A stretch of 64,000 nt of DNA from Cycas panzhihuaensis (Eukaryota > Cycadophyta). The notes under the pieces were generated by a model, which saw nothing but the letters and a program-made list of their open reading frames with translations, had not been told where the DNA came from and made no database searches. Location of the stretch: positions 207,583,741 through 207,647,740 of the forward strand of contig CM041465.1 of assembly GCA_023213395.1 (NCBI GenBank). Reading direction: 5' to 3'. How positions within the stretch are numbered: the stretch's first letter is position 1; the number at the start of each line of letters is the position of its first letter. Below are positions 21,500-33,390 of this stretch, piece after piece. The position numbers were made by a program, and so were the translations under genes.

Positions 21500-23130
21500 G
21501 GTTCTTCATGCATCTATGTTAGAATTTTAGTACCTAGATTTCAGAGCATCAAAGCATATCACCCCTCACAAGGAGTGGTTTAGCGAGATAAATGAAGGCT
21601 TCTCTTCTTCCACTATTCTTGCTGACAACAATCATCATAAATTCTTTGGTCAAGGTTCTATAACCTTAATCAACCTAATAGTAGGGTGTTTAAAGTCTCT
21701 AATGTTTACTATGTACCCTCTTGCAAATATAACCTGCTTTCTGTCAGTCACATAACTAAACAACAATTGGAAGTTGTTTTCAATACAACTGAGTGCCATA
21801 TCAAGAAAAAATATGTTATTGTAGCTCAAGGTTTTGAAGAGAATGGACTATAAATTCTCAGGAACCCTTGAGCATGCTTTTATTACATATGACTCCTCTG
21901 ACACTCTATGATATGATCGCTATGGTCATTTGAGCTATAGTAATCTTCGATTGTTGAGCAAGTTGCAGATAGTACATGACCTTCCCTTCATTCAAAAGAG
22001 TAGCAAAATATGTGACATTTGTTCTCTAGGGAAGCAAGATAGATATTTGTTTGTCAATTCCACACAGTCGCCTAAGAACAAACTTGAATTAGTTCGCTCT
22101 GATTTGTGTGGACCCATTTCACCTGTTTCACTTGGAGGTGCCAATTATTTTATGACCACCATCAATGATCTCAGAAGGAGATTTTGGATCTATCTCCTTA
22201 AGAATAAATCAAATGCTTTTGGCAAATTTAAAGAATTCAAAGCTGAAGTTGGGACCTTTTCTAGAAAGAAAATTAAGGTTATGAGGAGTGACAGTTGAGG
22301 CTAGTACTTGTCAAATGACATCATCAACTTCTGTAAAAGCCATGGCATTAAGTGTCAACATACTATAGCATACACTCCGCAATAGAATGGCATATCCAAG
22401 AGGAAAAATCACACAATTGTGGAGATGATTTGATGCTTGCTTAAGGCAAAAGGTGTCTCTAAAGGCTTCTAGGGTGAAGCTACTAAAACAATTATTTACT
22501 TGTTAAACAAGAGTCTCACTAAAGCAGTATGGAATGTGACTTCTAAGGAAGCACGAACTGACAGAACACCTTTTGTTTGCAATCTTTGTGTTTTTAGTTG
22601 TACTACTTATGTCCACATGCTTGATGTAAAGGGGCATAAACTAGATGACGAAAGCCAAAAATGTATTTTTATTGGGTACTGTGAGTCATCCAAAGCATAA
22701 CGGATTTGGAATCCTACATAGAGAAAGATTGTAATTAGCAGAGATGTATTGTTTGATAAGTCTAATGAGATCATTGTGCCTAGTGCAAATAATAAAGGCA
22801 AAGAATAATGTGAAACAGATGAAATAGATATATAGAGTGAAGAGGATAAGGACAATGATGGGCCTTCTCCTCTTGTAAAGAAAGTACCCAAATGGTATTA
22901 CCAAATCATTAAGGACTCCAAGGTTGATGACATCAACCTTGATGAAGGTATTTAGACAAGGAGTAAGAGCAAAGTCAATTATGTCTTGATGTCTAACATA
23001 TTCAGCATTGATGGGCCACAGTCATTCAATGAAGCCAAAGTTTCAATTCAATGGCAATCAACCTTGAAGGATAAGTATAACTCTATCCTTAAGAATGACA
23101 CATGGGACCTTTGAGCTTCCTTCAAACAAA
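21500..23130 (+). pseudogene. Copia element N: protease and integrase
   Basis: Protease remnant YLDFRASKHITPHKEWF near 21531-21585 (canonical DSGAS reads DFRAS, so the active site is altered). Pre-integrase HDRYGHLSYSNL and the zinc-binding ICDICSLGKQ follow at about 21900-22045, then integrase LVRSDLCGPISPVSLGG, FKEFKAEVGTF, MRSDS with a stop, and NGISKRKNHT near 22390. The first Asp of the DDE triad is present and the second is followed by TGA, while the Glu position reads Lys (ISKR for VAER). The C-terminal part (KLDDESQKCIFIGYCESSKA at 22500-22700) and the linker to RT follow. Frameshifts and stops are numerous. Confidence 0.87.
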
Positions 23131-24549
23131 AGAGCCATTGGTTGCAAATCGATATATAAAGTGAAGTATAGATCAAATGGTGCAGTTGACAAATACAAAG
23201 CTTAACTTATGGCCAAGAGCTATGCACAAAGAGTAGGTGTGGACTTCGAGAAGACCTCTGCACCTGTGGAAAAGATGACTACCATTCGAATGTTGATTAG
23301 TCTTGCATCTCAATTTGGCCGGATACTCTACCAAATGGATATAAAGAATGCTTTTCTTCACAACATTTTTGATGAGGAGGTCTATATGGAGCAGCCTGAA
23401 GGCTTTGTTAAGGTTGAGCAGCAACATCTTGTTTGTGGAATAAAGAAAGCTCTTTATGGGCTTAAGCAAGCACCAAGAGCATGGTACTCGCGCATCGATG
23501 ACTATCTTACTTAACTTGGATTCACTAGATATGAATTTGATCATAGTTTATATGTGAGACGCTTGGATGATGAGATTCTCATTATTGCACTTCATGTTAA
23601 TGATCTCTTCATTACTGGCAGTGATACTCTTCAAATTGACTCTCTCAAAAAGCAATTGTGCAATGTTTTTGAAATGTCAGATCTTGGCCTTTTACATTAT
23701 TACCTTGGTTTGGAGATTTGGTAGAAGGGCAACAACATTTTTCTATCAGAGTCCAAATATGCTCATAATTTGTTGAGACGATTCCACATGGAGGATTGTA
23801 AGCCAATGGCTACTCCCATGAAAGTTGGTCTCAAATTGACTAAGGAGTCTATCAGTGAGTTTGTTGATGCTACATTGTACAGGGAGTTAATGGGTAGTTT
23901 AATCTATCTCACTAACACTTGATCTGACATTAGTTATGTTGTTGGCATTGTGTCACACTTCATGAGTGCTCCATCCACTCTTCATTGGAAGGCAGTAAAG
24001 CGAATTTTGAGATATGTGAAAGGCACTATTAGATATGGACTCATGTTTGCTAGATGTAATGAGTTCAGACTATAGGGCTTCACTAAGTCAAAAAGGGTAG
24101 GGGATTAGGATGAGAGGAAATCTACATCAACATATGTTTTCACATTTGGTTATGGTGTGATCTCTTGGTGTAGCAAAAAACAGGCTATAATATCCTTGTC
24201 TTCCGTAGAGGTTCAGTACAAGGTAGCAGTTATAGCCACTTGTGAGGAAAATTGGCTCAGGATATTTCTTGGTCACTTTGGACTTATGTAGGATGATCCT
24301 ACACAACTATTCTATGATAATCAAAGTGTAATTTAACTTTTGAAGAATCTAGTGTTCCACTGTAGGATGGAGTGTATGGAAGTTCACCATCATTTCATTT
24401 AGGAGTAAGTGCAGGGCAAAGTAGTTGAGTTTGTCTATTGTCTAGCTGAGGATCAAATGGATAACATTCTTACTAAGGCCTTAAGTCGTGAGAAATTTGA
24501 GAGGCTTAGAGAACTTCTATTTGTGAGAGAGAATGATTTTACATTATGA
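23131..24549 (+). pseudogene. Copia element N: reverse transcriptase and RNase H
   Basis: RT is open at 23209-23514 (VDFEKTSAPVEKMTTIRM, MDIKNAFLHNIF, ALYGLKQAPRAWYSRID). The catalytic motif near 23586-23597 reads HVND instead of YVDD, so the first Asp is lost. Further pieces are SDLGLLHYYLGLEIW, LMGSLIYLTNT, a weak RNase H segment near 24080-24230 and the C-terminal ILTKALSREKF-like end near 24460-24500. Multiple TAA/TAG/TGA codons replace Trp and Gln positions. A purine tract ATGAGAGGG precedes the LTR. Confidence 0.88.
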
Positions 24550-24838
24550 GAGGGTGTTAGAAATAATGTTAATTCATTGTATCATTATTTATGACATTTC
24601 TTTTGGACCTAATGTTACGTATTGTAATTGTAATTCCCAAATACATTGTAACAACCACCTTTTATTGTTAGCCTTTAACTTTTGCTCTCATATGTGTGAT
24701 CTTGTGTAACGCCTCATGGCGTTTCCTCTTTGTATTTGTCGCCTCCACTCATGTATTAGTGAAGTTGATTGAGTGTGAGCTATGAAATAATACAAGTCCA
24801 TTATCATGCCATTCGTTTGTGCTTGTAAGCCTATATTT

Positions 24839-25212
24839 TGTTAAAAATACCCAAAACAACTCTGACACTATGTTATGAAGAGATGCATTATAACATAATA
24901 TGCAACAGCATAAGGTAATTAATGCTATACACTAAGAAAATCAAAGAATGAAGTATATGCAAACACATAAGACAATAAAGTTGTTGGGAAATGATCATCT
25001 ACAATTATTGCATTAGGTATGAATACATACTTATAGTACATAGTCACTTCACATTTGACCAATCACATGAAAGAATCGTTATGTCCACCACAAAGATGAT
25101 GCATGTACATGTGATGCACACAACTTAATGACACTAATTTAATATTATATGAGAGAGTTAGGGGGGCACCTTAATATTAATGCTAACCCATCATTAAACA
25201 TTACTTCTAACA
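24839..25212 (-). repeat. 3' LTR of element O
   Basis: 374 bp from TGTTAAAAATACCC to CTTCTAACA. It begins with a tandem-like TGTTAAAAATA...TGTTATGAAGAGATGC arrangement that is matched in the other copy. Confidence 0.83.
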
Positions 25213-27555
25213 ACCCCCTATAATATTTAATTTCACATCAAAACACACTATACCCTTTGTCTTAAAAAATCACACTAAGGAAATCAACTAGCTCCTCCTT
25301 CAAAAGATGCTAAATCAAATGGAGAACATCTCCAACTTGTACAAGTTATATCTTCAAGTTGCTAAATCAATTAAATCCTTGTTGACGTCCATATAAAGAA
25401 AACTCTATCTACCAAACTACATGGGAACTAGTAGTTGCAACTGCCAATTTGATAGGAACCTCCTTCAAGTACATGGTTCTTCCAACACCTATCAACACCA
25501 TTTCGAGAACAAGCCAAACTACCTGGCTAGCCAAATGCGTTGAGTACCAAGCAAAGCAACTTCCCACTAAAGCCTCCACAAGTGGTCCCTTTAGTCTTCT
25601 ATAATATATGAAAAACAATGTACTAAAGCCTCCATACATGGTTGCTTCACACCTGTTTTCAACAATCTCCATAAATTCTTTAAATATAGCCTCCACACGA
25701 CTTATAAGGATCAGTAATAGACAAAAAAAAGATGTGACTTTCATCTTCAAAGATCAAATAACTTTCTCATAAAATATTTTTTCTTTTTTTAACTCAATGG
25801 TTCTCTATGATACGGGCTCCGAAATATATCAAATGACTAGTTAATGTGTTCGTCTCTGAATCCTCTTTCCAACATAATCGATTGCACTTGATTCTAACTT
25901 CAAACAAAAAATTTATGCCTTAGAAGGTGCCTATAAGACCTTAAATAATTAGAATCACATTAAATCACTTAAGCTCCTTCACCATTAAGCACTAGGTCGT
26001 ATACTCGCCTCTATATAGACATCTGCTGTCATTCAAAGGGGCTAGCCAGATTTAAAATCATATCCAATATGATTTAATGTAATATGAAAGTTGTAAAATA
26101 AAACATTTTCACTCACAAATATTTTTGTTGCCATTTCTATCACCATTTAGGGTTTATGAATGAGTTCGCCTCTACATCGGCATTTATGGGAAGAATCATG
26201 CACAATGAAACCATTGCATATGCTTTGCAATTGTATCAAGTTTTTCCCAGTCATATCTCGAAGCAATATGCAACACAAATTGGTTACACTACAAACCACT
26301 GTCTAATCTATGCATTCACTTTCCTTCTTGTGCCAAGAATGCTCTAAAACTATCCTCGTTTGCTCTACATGCTAGTTTTTGTGAGCTTGCACTCTAACAA
26401 CAGTCATTCTGTGGAGATGGAGCTAGTGTTGCCTATATCTCAGGTAGAATCCCATTGTCGAATATAGTGCCCAAGATCGATATGGAAATGAATTCATTGA
26501 AGGCCCAAATTAATTTTGAGCCAGTAAGCAAATAATTTTAGTCAGGGCTTCACTGGAATAGCTTGCATATATGCACATACTAACCATGCACAAGCTATAG
26601 GCCAAGCTCAAAACTAGCGATGGCAGGTTGATATATCAAAGAGAATGGAACAACGACGATTAAGATAACAAAGTCATGACTACTGCCGTCAAAGACACTA
26701 TACGAGATGCCTTGAATTTCGCCAATGGGAGCTCCCTTCGAAAAACCAAGACGAGGTTCCGTAAGCCCACAAGAATTTATTCTTTTGAAACCTTTTTGAA
26801 GGCCCTAGAACACTTGACCCCAAGAATATGGTAGCATCACAACACGAGTAGCTCTCACATTGGATGGATTGGAGAATAGACAGTCACTAAAGATACTGCG
26901 CACCTGTTGGTTTTGACCTTGGAGCTTGACCACACATTCCATATCATTCTCACTCCATTCACACCCTTTGTCTCTGCAAAATTTGCTATTTTGGAACCCT
27001 ATTCTCAACAAACCTATAGAGACGGACAATGAAAGCTTTAATGCATGTTTCTGTCAATTTGTAGGCATTCAGAACAATGATTCCTGCAACCATGCTTAAT
27101 AGAATTTTCTCGATGAGAATACATGAAGTGACAAAAAGGACCCTGCCTTTGTTGTAATAGTTGACCCTTTCTTGGGCAATATATTTAGTTCTCCTCTACG
27201 TCTCCATGCTCTCTATTGCCCATTCCAAATCCAAGTGAAAGAGGAAGTTCCCACATGCTTGCCTGCTTTTGCTTACCTAGCTCCATCAATAGTAGCTAGG
27301 GTTTTCCATGAAGAGCAAGCTATAATATTAGGTGTTCAAAACCAGCCACGGACAACCTTCTTATCCTCACAGTAATGATAGCAACATGGCAATGAAATCT
27401 TCCTTAATCATCGGCTAGTCTCCACATCAATATGGAATAAACTTCACATAGAACCTTTTTAGAATCCTTGATTGAAGTCTCCTACATGAAGTCTCTTCAA
27501 TCTTCTAGCCCTATCTCGCTATGATATGCTCTACTCTGCAAGGTCATAATATCCT
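25213..27555 (-). other. Interior of element O, unidentified ORF remnants
   Basis: No retrotransposon protein was recognised. On the element strand there is an open stretch of 113 codons (25750 to 25409) starting MKMKVTSFFCLLLILISRVEA, which looks like a hydrophobic signal sequence, and one of 74 codons (27029 to 26805) containing KGCEWSENDMECVVKLQGQ and NPSNVRATRVVMLPYSWGQV, whose composition looks protein-like. On the plus strand there is one of 63 codons at 26156-26347. I do not know any of these families. Given that element H carries a host gene, this interior could also be captured sequence, but nothing proves it. Confidence 0.4.
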
Positions 27556-27567
27556 GGTCTAATACCA
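27556..27567 (-). other. Primer binding site of element O
   Basis: The element strand reads TGGTATTAGACC, 10 of 12 bases of the tRNA-iMet site, adjoining the LTR. Confidence 0.75.
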
Positions 27568-27979
27568 TGTTAAAAATATAGTAGTACAACTCCAATACCA
27601 TGTTAAAAACAGAGATGCATCATAACATAATATGCAACAATATGAGGTGATTAATGATATACACTATAAAAGAATCAAAGAATGAAGTATGCACAAACAC
27701 ATAAGACAATAACATTGTTGGGAAATGATCATCTCTAATTATTGCATTAGATATGAATATCTGTAATTATTGCATTAGGTATGAATACATATTTATAGTA
27801 AATAGTCATCTCACGATTGACCAATCACATGAGAGAATTGTTATGTCCACCACTAAGATGATGCATGGACATGTGTGCACATGCTCACACCTTAATGACA
27901 CTAATTTAACATTACATGAGAGAGTTAGGGGGACATCTTAACATTAGCACTAACCCATCATTAAACATTACTTCTAACA
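27568..27979 (-). repeat. 5' LTR of element O
   Basis: 412 bp, TGTTAAAAATATAG to CTTCTAACA, collinear with 24839-25212. It is longer partly because of a tandem duplication of about 27 bp near 27738-27785 (AATTATTGCATTAGATATGA / AATTATTGCATTAGGTATGA). Confidence 0.83.
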
Positions 27980-28028
27980 TATTATTCATTTTCTACAGCC
28001 CATTTACTCTCAATCTCTCATTCTAACA

Positions 28029-28655
28029 AGGACTTTGGCTACCGATGAGATGGCAGCTTCTAATTAAACCATAGTAGCTAGTGCACCTTTTAATGCCATC
28101 TAAGAGGCCTTCGAACAAGAAGAATCTTGAATCTAGTTGGGAAAGGGCACTTCATTGGGCTAAGAAGAAAGGGTCAAAATGAGCACAAAATAGGAGAGTC
28201 CCGTCAAAAGGGGACCACAAGAAGGCCCACCGATACATCAAAAGGAAGTAGGTTATGAACATCCCAAGTCGTCGTGAGTGAAGGAGGCATTCTCGTAACA
28301 CAAATCCTACAAAATCAAGAAACCAACAAAGATAATCTTGGAAAAAATTTAGCAAAAAGAGTATGCGAATATGATCCAGAAGGAAGTTTAAAGAGCATAA
28401 GTAATAATGAAGAAAGGGCAATAGAAGATCCCATGGCAAGTTAGGAAAACTACTTCATAAGGAAGTTATTTCATACACCACTAGAGCTAAGAGATGGCAC
28501 GCTCATAATACAAACTCCATTGGCAATATAAATACCAATGATTGAAAAGCCATACAATTGAAAACTCCACATTGCAATCTACTATTCAAGGATACAAGAA
28601 AACCCATAGTGTGCTTAAGCCCTTTGTCGCAATTCAAAAACACAACGATCATAAG
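28029..28655. other. Gene-free stretch between element N and gypsy gag
   Basis: Nothing recognised on either strand. It may be leader sequence of the gypsy element whose gag starts at 28656. Confidence 0.45.
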
Positions 28656-29457
28656 CATGCCACCAAAAATGGCAACATCAACAAGTTACCATAGTGAAAG
28701 TGCCTTTAACCATTTAATCTTCGATGGCACATCTGATACAGCAGAGTATCTATATCTATTTTAAAACATAGTGGAAGTAGATGAATTATAGATGACAAAG
28801 ATATTAAAGGAAGATTTGCATGCATCCTAAGATGAGTACCATTAATATAGTCCAAAAAAATAAATGTTAAAACCAAGTCATGAGAAGAGATAGCCAAGGA
28901 ATTCCAACAAGGATTTCCAAAACTAAGAAGTAATGAAGTGGTTATTCAAGCCTTGAGTAACATTTGACAACGATCTAGTGAATCTATACTAGATTTTGCA
29001 AGTAGAATAGGATCATCCTACAATAAATTTACAACATTCCAAGTAGTCAAGGAAGCAGATACTAGGAATAATCCCTACAAGATATAGCCAAACCGGTTTG
29101 GCGAACTCCACCTAAAGTTGAATTGAAAAAGAGGAGAAACTAATTCATTTATAAGAAATTGGTTAGAAGGGGATTATGAGGTAACTCACTCTTCCTTTCA
29201 ATGCTCTTTGTTATTTGTAATACATGACACTGATAATGATAATGATAATAAACAAATTATTGATTGCATGTGTGCATTGGATAGTGAGAATAATGCAAGT
29301 AGTCATGAATGTTATTCCTTCAATAATATTCTTGGTAGCACAGATAGCAATTCCTTCCAAGAAAATTTTAGTAGGCATAGGAGGCTTAATAGAAGTAAAT
29401 CAGAAAGAGCTTACTAAAAATTTAGAAGGAGAAATTATTGAAAATTTTAGTACATAA
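28656..29457 (+). pseudogene. Gypsy-type gag fragment (element S)
   Basis: On the plus strand this reads MPPKMATSTSYHSESAFN, LIFDGTSDTAEYLYLF, a stop, then VEVDEL...MTKILKEDL, EIAKEFQQGFPKLRSNEVVI, SESILDFASRI, and later HECYSFNNILGSTDSNSFQE. The FDGTSD...YL..F start and the EIAKEF...Q...ES..DFA.R spacing are those of the retrotransposon gag capsid domain of Ty3/gypsy elements. At least eight stops or frame changes occur. The rest of a plus-strand pol is not adjacent; instead minus-strand gypsy RT follows. The ORF X copy at 32240-33390 has the same orientation and may belong to the same original element. Confidence 0.65.
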
Positions 29458-29460
29458 CTA

Positions 29461-29642
29461 TTGTTAGACCTAGAGGAACCCCCCCCTCATTCCAACCCCA
29501 ACGCTACCCCTCTACCTTCCCCTAGGGTAAGCTTAGTTAAGGAGAACCCTGGTCTTACCCAGTTTCCTTCCCCTAGGGTAATCTCAAGGGCGAGCCCTAG
29601 ACCCACCCCCTCCTATAAGGTAATTTTAGATCTTATCCCATG
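29461..29642 (+). pseudogene. Pro/Ser-rich fragment after gypsy gag
   Basis: A 60-codon open stretch with a 16-bp direct repeat (CCTTCCCCTAGGGTAA twice, near 29514 and 29567), coding for TPLPSPRVSL and TQFPSPRVIS. It may be a gag tail or linker. It overlaps the end of minus-strand RT by about 10 bp, so a junction lies at about 29640. Confidence 0.4.
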
Positions 29643-30720
29643 AATGAATGTCCTATTAATCCTAAGAATCCCTTTAGTTGTTTTCTCATTATTGGATTTG
29701 AAAATTTCAATATAGCTAACACTTTTGATAGGTCTATTAGCAATCTCTTTTTGTTGACTATATGTCCCAATAGATTTTTGAAAGATACAAGGAATGTACA
29801 TTTTTCTAGGTTCAAAACAAAGTTTATTTCTCTGCATGTTTGTATCATTTCTTGAACATTTTCAATATGGTTACTCAACATGCCATAAAAGGTCCACTCA
29901 TCTATGAATAAGGCCATTTTTTCACCAGTCATCTAAGAATACAACCATTTTATCATTTTTCTAAATGTGTTGAGTACTTCGCATTAGAATGTGGAGGGTG
30001 CATTCGTGAGCCCAAATGGCATCACACAATATGCATATATTCCCCACCTTGTGATGAAGGTGGTTTTAGATTGATCTTCAAGTGCAATTCTCACCTAATT
30101 ATAACCACCGAATCCATCAGTCAAAGAACATATCTCGTTTCCCCCAATTGTTTCCAATACATCCTCTGTAATGGGAATTGGAAACAGGTCATTTTCCATG
30201 ACTTTGTCAAGTTGTCTATAGTCTATGTATACCCTATTTTTGTTGTTTTTCTTAGGTATGACCACCACTAACCCAATCATTGCATTCCACTTTGTATATA
30301 TATCTAACTTCCAACATCTTATCTAATTTTGCTTTGACTTTCTCTTTGAACTTAGGATTCATTCTATACAGCCTTTGTTTCACTAGCTTTGCTCCCTTTA
30401 TGAGGCCAATGTTATGCCAACCTATTTGGGTAGAATTCCCTTTAAATCTTTAAACGACCATGCAAGAACATCACAATATTCTTCAAATAAGGCTTGGGCC
30501 TGAGCTATTATTTTCTCATCCCAATAATCCTAAATGGTAATGCTCTAGGTTTTCTGTGTCTTAAGTCCTTCAAATTTTACTTGTTTTCCTTCATCTATCC
30601 CATGACCAGGGGTTTCCATTATTTCCCTTGTTTCACATATTAATTTTGTATATTTAGGAGGAAGGTTATGGGCTTCCTCTCCTTCTTCTGAGCTTTCCTT
30701 ACTTGATACTGATGAATGTC
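29633..30720 (-). pseudogene. Gypsy reverse transcriptase fragment (element R)
   Basis: On the minus strand, from the right: RMNPKFKEKVKAKLDKMLEV, VVVIPKKNNKNRVYIDYRQL (catalysis-supporting R/DYR region), SLTDGFGGYNQVRI (first catalytic Asp), [20 protein letters not shown], then ALFIDEWTFYG, where the canonical (F/Y)(L/I)DD reads FIDE, and LNLEKCTFLVSFKNLLGHIV. This is the Ty3/gypsy RT core with the second catalytic Asp changed to Glu. It stops abruptly at about 29640, and RNase H and integrase are missing. A stop precedes the FIDE motif. Same lineage as the pol of F by general similarity (LNPEKCTFLIPFGVYWG there). Confidence 0.85.
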
Positions 30721-32239
30721 TACAATGTTGCGGACAAAATCAACATCTGTGTGTCCAAAGGAAGGAATGTATGGTTAATTTCGATTTAATACAATTGATA
30801 AATGCAAGGCAATCATTCAACAAATGTTTGGGAAAAGGAACAAACAAGAAATCAGCAGTGAAACAAGCAAAATAGGATGCGTTCTGCCACAAGAACGCAC
30901 TATATAGAAACAAAATGCATGCTACAGAGTTTGGAAATGCACCAGGAACGCTCGAGGAATGGACTAGGCAGATAAAGGACACATGGATCAGAACCGTATG
31001 GATGCACATTCAAATTAAATTGAAAAGGAATGAAAAGGGATGGATAATGAAAGGATATGCGTTAAGGAAAATGGACGGTTGTGACTTTTAGTCACAGTTG
31101 TTCTTTAACAGAGATGCACAGTGTATTTAAACACATCCAATCAATGGGATGGCAGTGAGAGTCGAGTGATTCAATCTTATGTCATACTCTCAAGGGTGAG
31201 AGTCGAGTTAAGTGATCTTTTGGGTCTGGTCTAGTACAAATAACCAACGTAGCATTGTATGAACATGATATGATGTAAAATATTGACTATTGTTTAATGA
31301 TATTACAGAGTTGCGTTGAATCTATGTGTACATCATGTGGAATGCATAATACTTTATTGTGATTTAAGATTATATTGTGGACTTCTGAGGCATAATTTGA
31401 TATCTAGATATGTATGTTGACTGTGAGCACACGCCCTAGACTACAATGGAAACCTTGACAAGTGGATATCTCAGTAGGGTAGATATTAAGTCAACATACA
31501 ACTACAAGTTTCACTTTCTATGCTTAGTTTTCCTAATACTTTTTAAAACTTTGTTAATGGTCTTATTTTCCAATTTGTATGAGAATGTTTTGGCAAAATT
31601 AGGTTTTATTTAATCTTAAATTGCCTCCCTAATCCTTTCTTTATGAACCATTCTTGGCCCACCTTTCCTAGAGTGTGGTAGAATAGATGAGCCCAATACT
31701 TTTTTGGAACACTCTATTTTATCCATAGGGATTTACAATTCTGCAAATGGGTTAAAGGGCAATTACCTACCATGAAGATTGGTCATTACAGAATAGGTTG
31801 GGGATCAAATCTCAATTGGAATGCATGCTATAGTTTGGACCAATCGTGAAGGGTGGCTTGGTGGGCTAGGAACCACCATCATACAAGGCCTTGCAAGGTG
31901 TTGACAAAGTCCACCTTCTATTGGTCTTTATTGAACATCTAGTAGCTTACCTAGTACTCCATATGTTGGATAAGGTGACCAATGGCATCTAGGTCAACAT
32001 CGAAAAATGGAAAGACTGTGTCTTAGATTGTTACCCAATTGTCGTTAGCTTCGTTCTATATTAGGTTAGAGAGAGGGGGGTGTAATATAGGGGTCCCTTC
32101 TAGGACCGTCCTAGGAGAGGTTGGAATAGGGCTAGACGTATTTACCCTATGGGGGAGAGGGGTGGGACTAAGGGTCTTCCTCAAGACTTCACTAGGCAAG
32201 GTTAGTAGGGTATAGCATTTCCTCTAAATTCTAAGGCGA
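30721..32239. other. Non-coding stretch between gypsy RT and ORF X copy 2
   Basis: No recognised protein. Contains an 8-bp inverted repeat TGCGTTCT-N6-AGAACGCA near 30878-30899 and a longer imperfect one (GTATGTTGACT near 31411 and AGTCAACATAC near 31492). A purine-rich run GAGAGAGGGGGGTG lies near 32071-32083. It may include an LTR of a gypsy element and the degraded N-terminal part of ORF X, which I could not follow. Confidence 0.4.
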
Positions 32240-33390
32240 CATTTGCTCCAATGTCACTTGTGGGACTCTCAATGGAGATTCACACCAAATTAACCGAAAA
32301 ACACATAGATCTATGCTATTTTGCAGAATAAGTCTAGATATACCATTGAAGAATGTCTGATGATTTCAAAGTTGTAATAATTTCATTGAGTTAGAGGAGG
32401 TATGTCATATTACCACCACTTTACTGGGACAAAAGACTGATAGAAACAATTGTGGGGTTAATAGCTCAAAATTTGGAAAGGGTAGAAATTTTTGTTGATT
32501 TGATATGAAGGTTGACCAAGGGTAGGAAGACTGCCAACAAGTGATAAATAGTCAGAAGTCAATCGCCAACTAATGATTACAACATTCTATAGACCAAGAG
32601 ACTAATAACATTAGGAAGGAATAAAAATTGAAGATATTCACAATCACCAATTGAGATGGTTGGCAAGAATCTTAGGCAAGATTTTTGGGCAAATATAAGT
32701 TCACCTATTGTCCAACAGGAACTAATCACCACACTCTAGGAGGTACAAGAGGGAACAATGCTGAATTGGAAGGAATTTTTGGCACAATCAATTAAAAAAC
32801 AATTGCAAAAACTAGTGGGAGAAAACCACTAGTCAATCATGCCTCACTCCTTTTGGATCTGTCGTTTGCTCAAGTACCAATAACACAACCACCACATGAG
32901 CAAATAAAGAAAACTTGGGCTTTGATACAACAATGGAGAGGTGCATTACCACATAACACAAGCTCAACATAAACAAGACATTAAGTGGATGCAACTCTAC
33001 AAAGAGTAATATAATGGCTTCAAGGAAAGTCGCCACAACCCTTTCATCATAGGCCAAAGAAGAAGGCTAGGAAAAAAATGTATCAGACAATGGAATCATA
33101 AGACGAAGAGGAAGCAACAAAAGAAGGAGAATAGACACCACCACCATCACCAGTAACTGACCAAGTTGAGGAAGGGGCATCTGAGGCAAAGAGAGCATTT
33201 GAACATAAACTCTAGCAAATAAGAAGTTTGTTGAATAAGCCACAAACAAATCAAAACAATTAGGAAGAAAAGATTCGTAGCTTGGAAGCCACATTGACCA
33301 AGAAAAGTTTAGAGGTTAAAAGTTTAACCAAACTCAATATGAAAATTGATTGCTCAGTGCGAGCAAACCATCCAATAATTATGAGATGAC
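32240..33390 (+). pseudogene. ORF X, copy 2: decayed copy of the unknown gypsy-associated protein
   Basis: Several plus-strand segments match the ORF X copy at 59730-61042 in order: EDIHNHQLRWLARILGKIF (there ADIMDVRLQWIAKVINSRF), TMLNWKEFLAQSIKKQLQ (there KMNWFEFLAENMRQQIK), HASLLLDLSFAQV (there HPSLLLAILFYQC), QQWRGALPH (there KQWVAEFPN), WLQGKSPQ (there WLQQTPG), an acidic part with EEEATKEGE and PPPSPV (there GEEEEEAEAF and PPPPNN), and a coiled-coil-like end SLEATLTKKSLEVKSLTKLN (there IAALQDKIKEKDAIIATL). The order is collinear over about 800 bp, so the homology is convincing by eye. Frames change at least four times. Function is unknown. Confidence 0.68.

Larger units (their letters stand above)
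24839..27979 (-). mobile_element. Non-autonomous LTR element O
   Basis: Two long direct repeats (24839-25212 and 27568-27979) bound a 2.36-kb interior. On the element strand a PBS (TGGTATTAGACC) adjoins the right LTR and a purine tract (ATAGGGGG) adjoins the left, so it reads on the minus strand. Flanks TATTT and TATTA fit a decayed 5-bp target duplication (4 of 5). The interior shows no gag, protease, integrase, RT or RNase H. It was inserted into the 3' LTR of N. Confidence 0.82.
24555..28028 (+). repeat. 3' LTR of element N, split by element O
   Basis: Starts TGTTAGAAATAATG directly after GAGAGGG (24555), runs to 24838, is interrupted by element O with its target copies, and resumes at about 27985 to end CTCATTCTAACA at 28028. 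The ends TGTTAGAA and TTCTAACA are perfect inverted repeats, which supports the two parts belonging to one LTR of roughly 330 bp. Only the outer positions are LTR; 24839-27979 is element O. Confidence 0.72.

Noticed and set aside
24871-24871. TGTTATG as the start of the left LTR of O
   Set aside because: Alignment with the right copy extends the LTR leftwards to 24839, and only that start gives a plausible PBS and target duplication.
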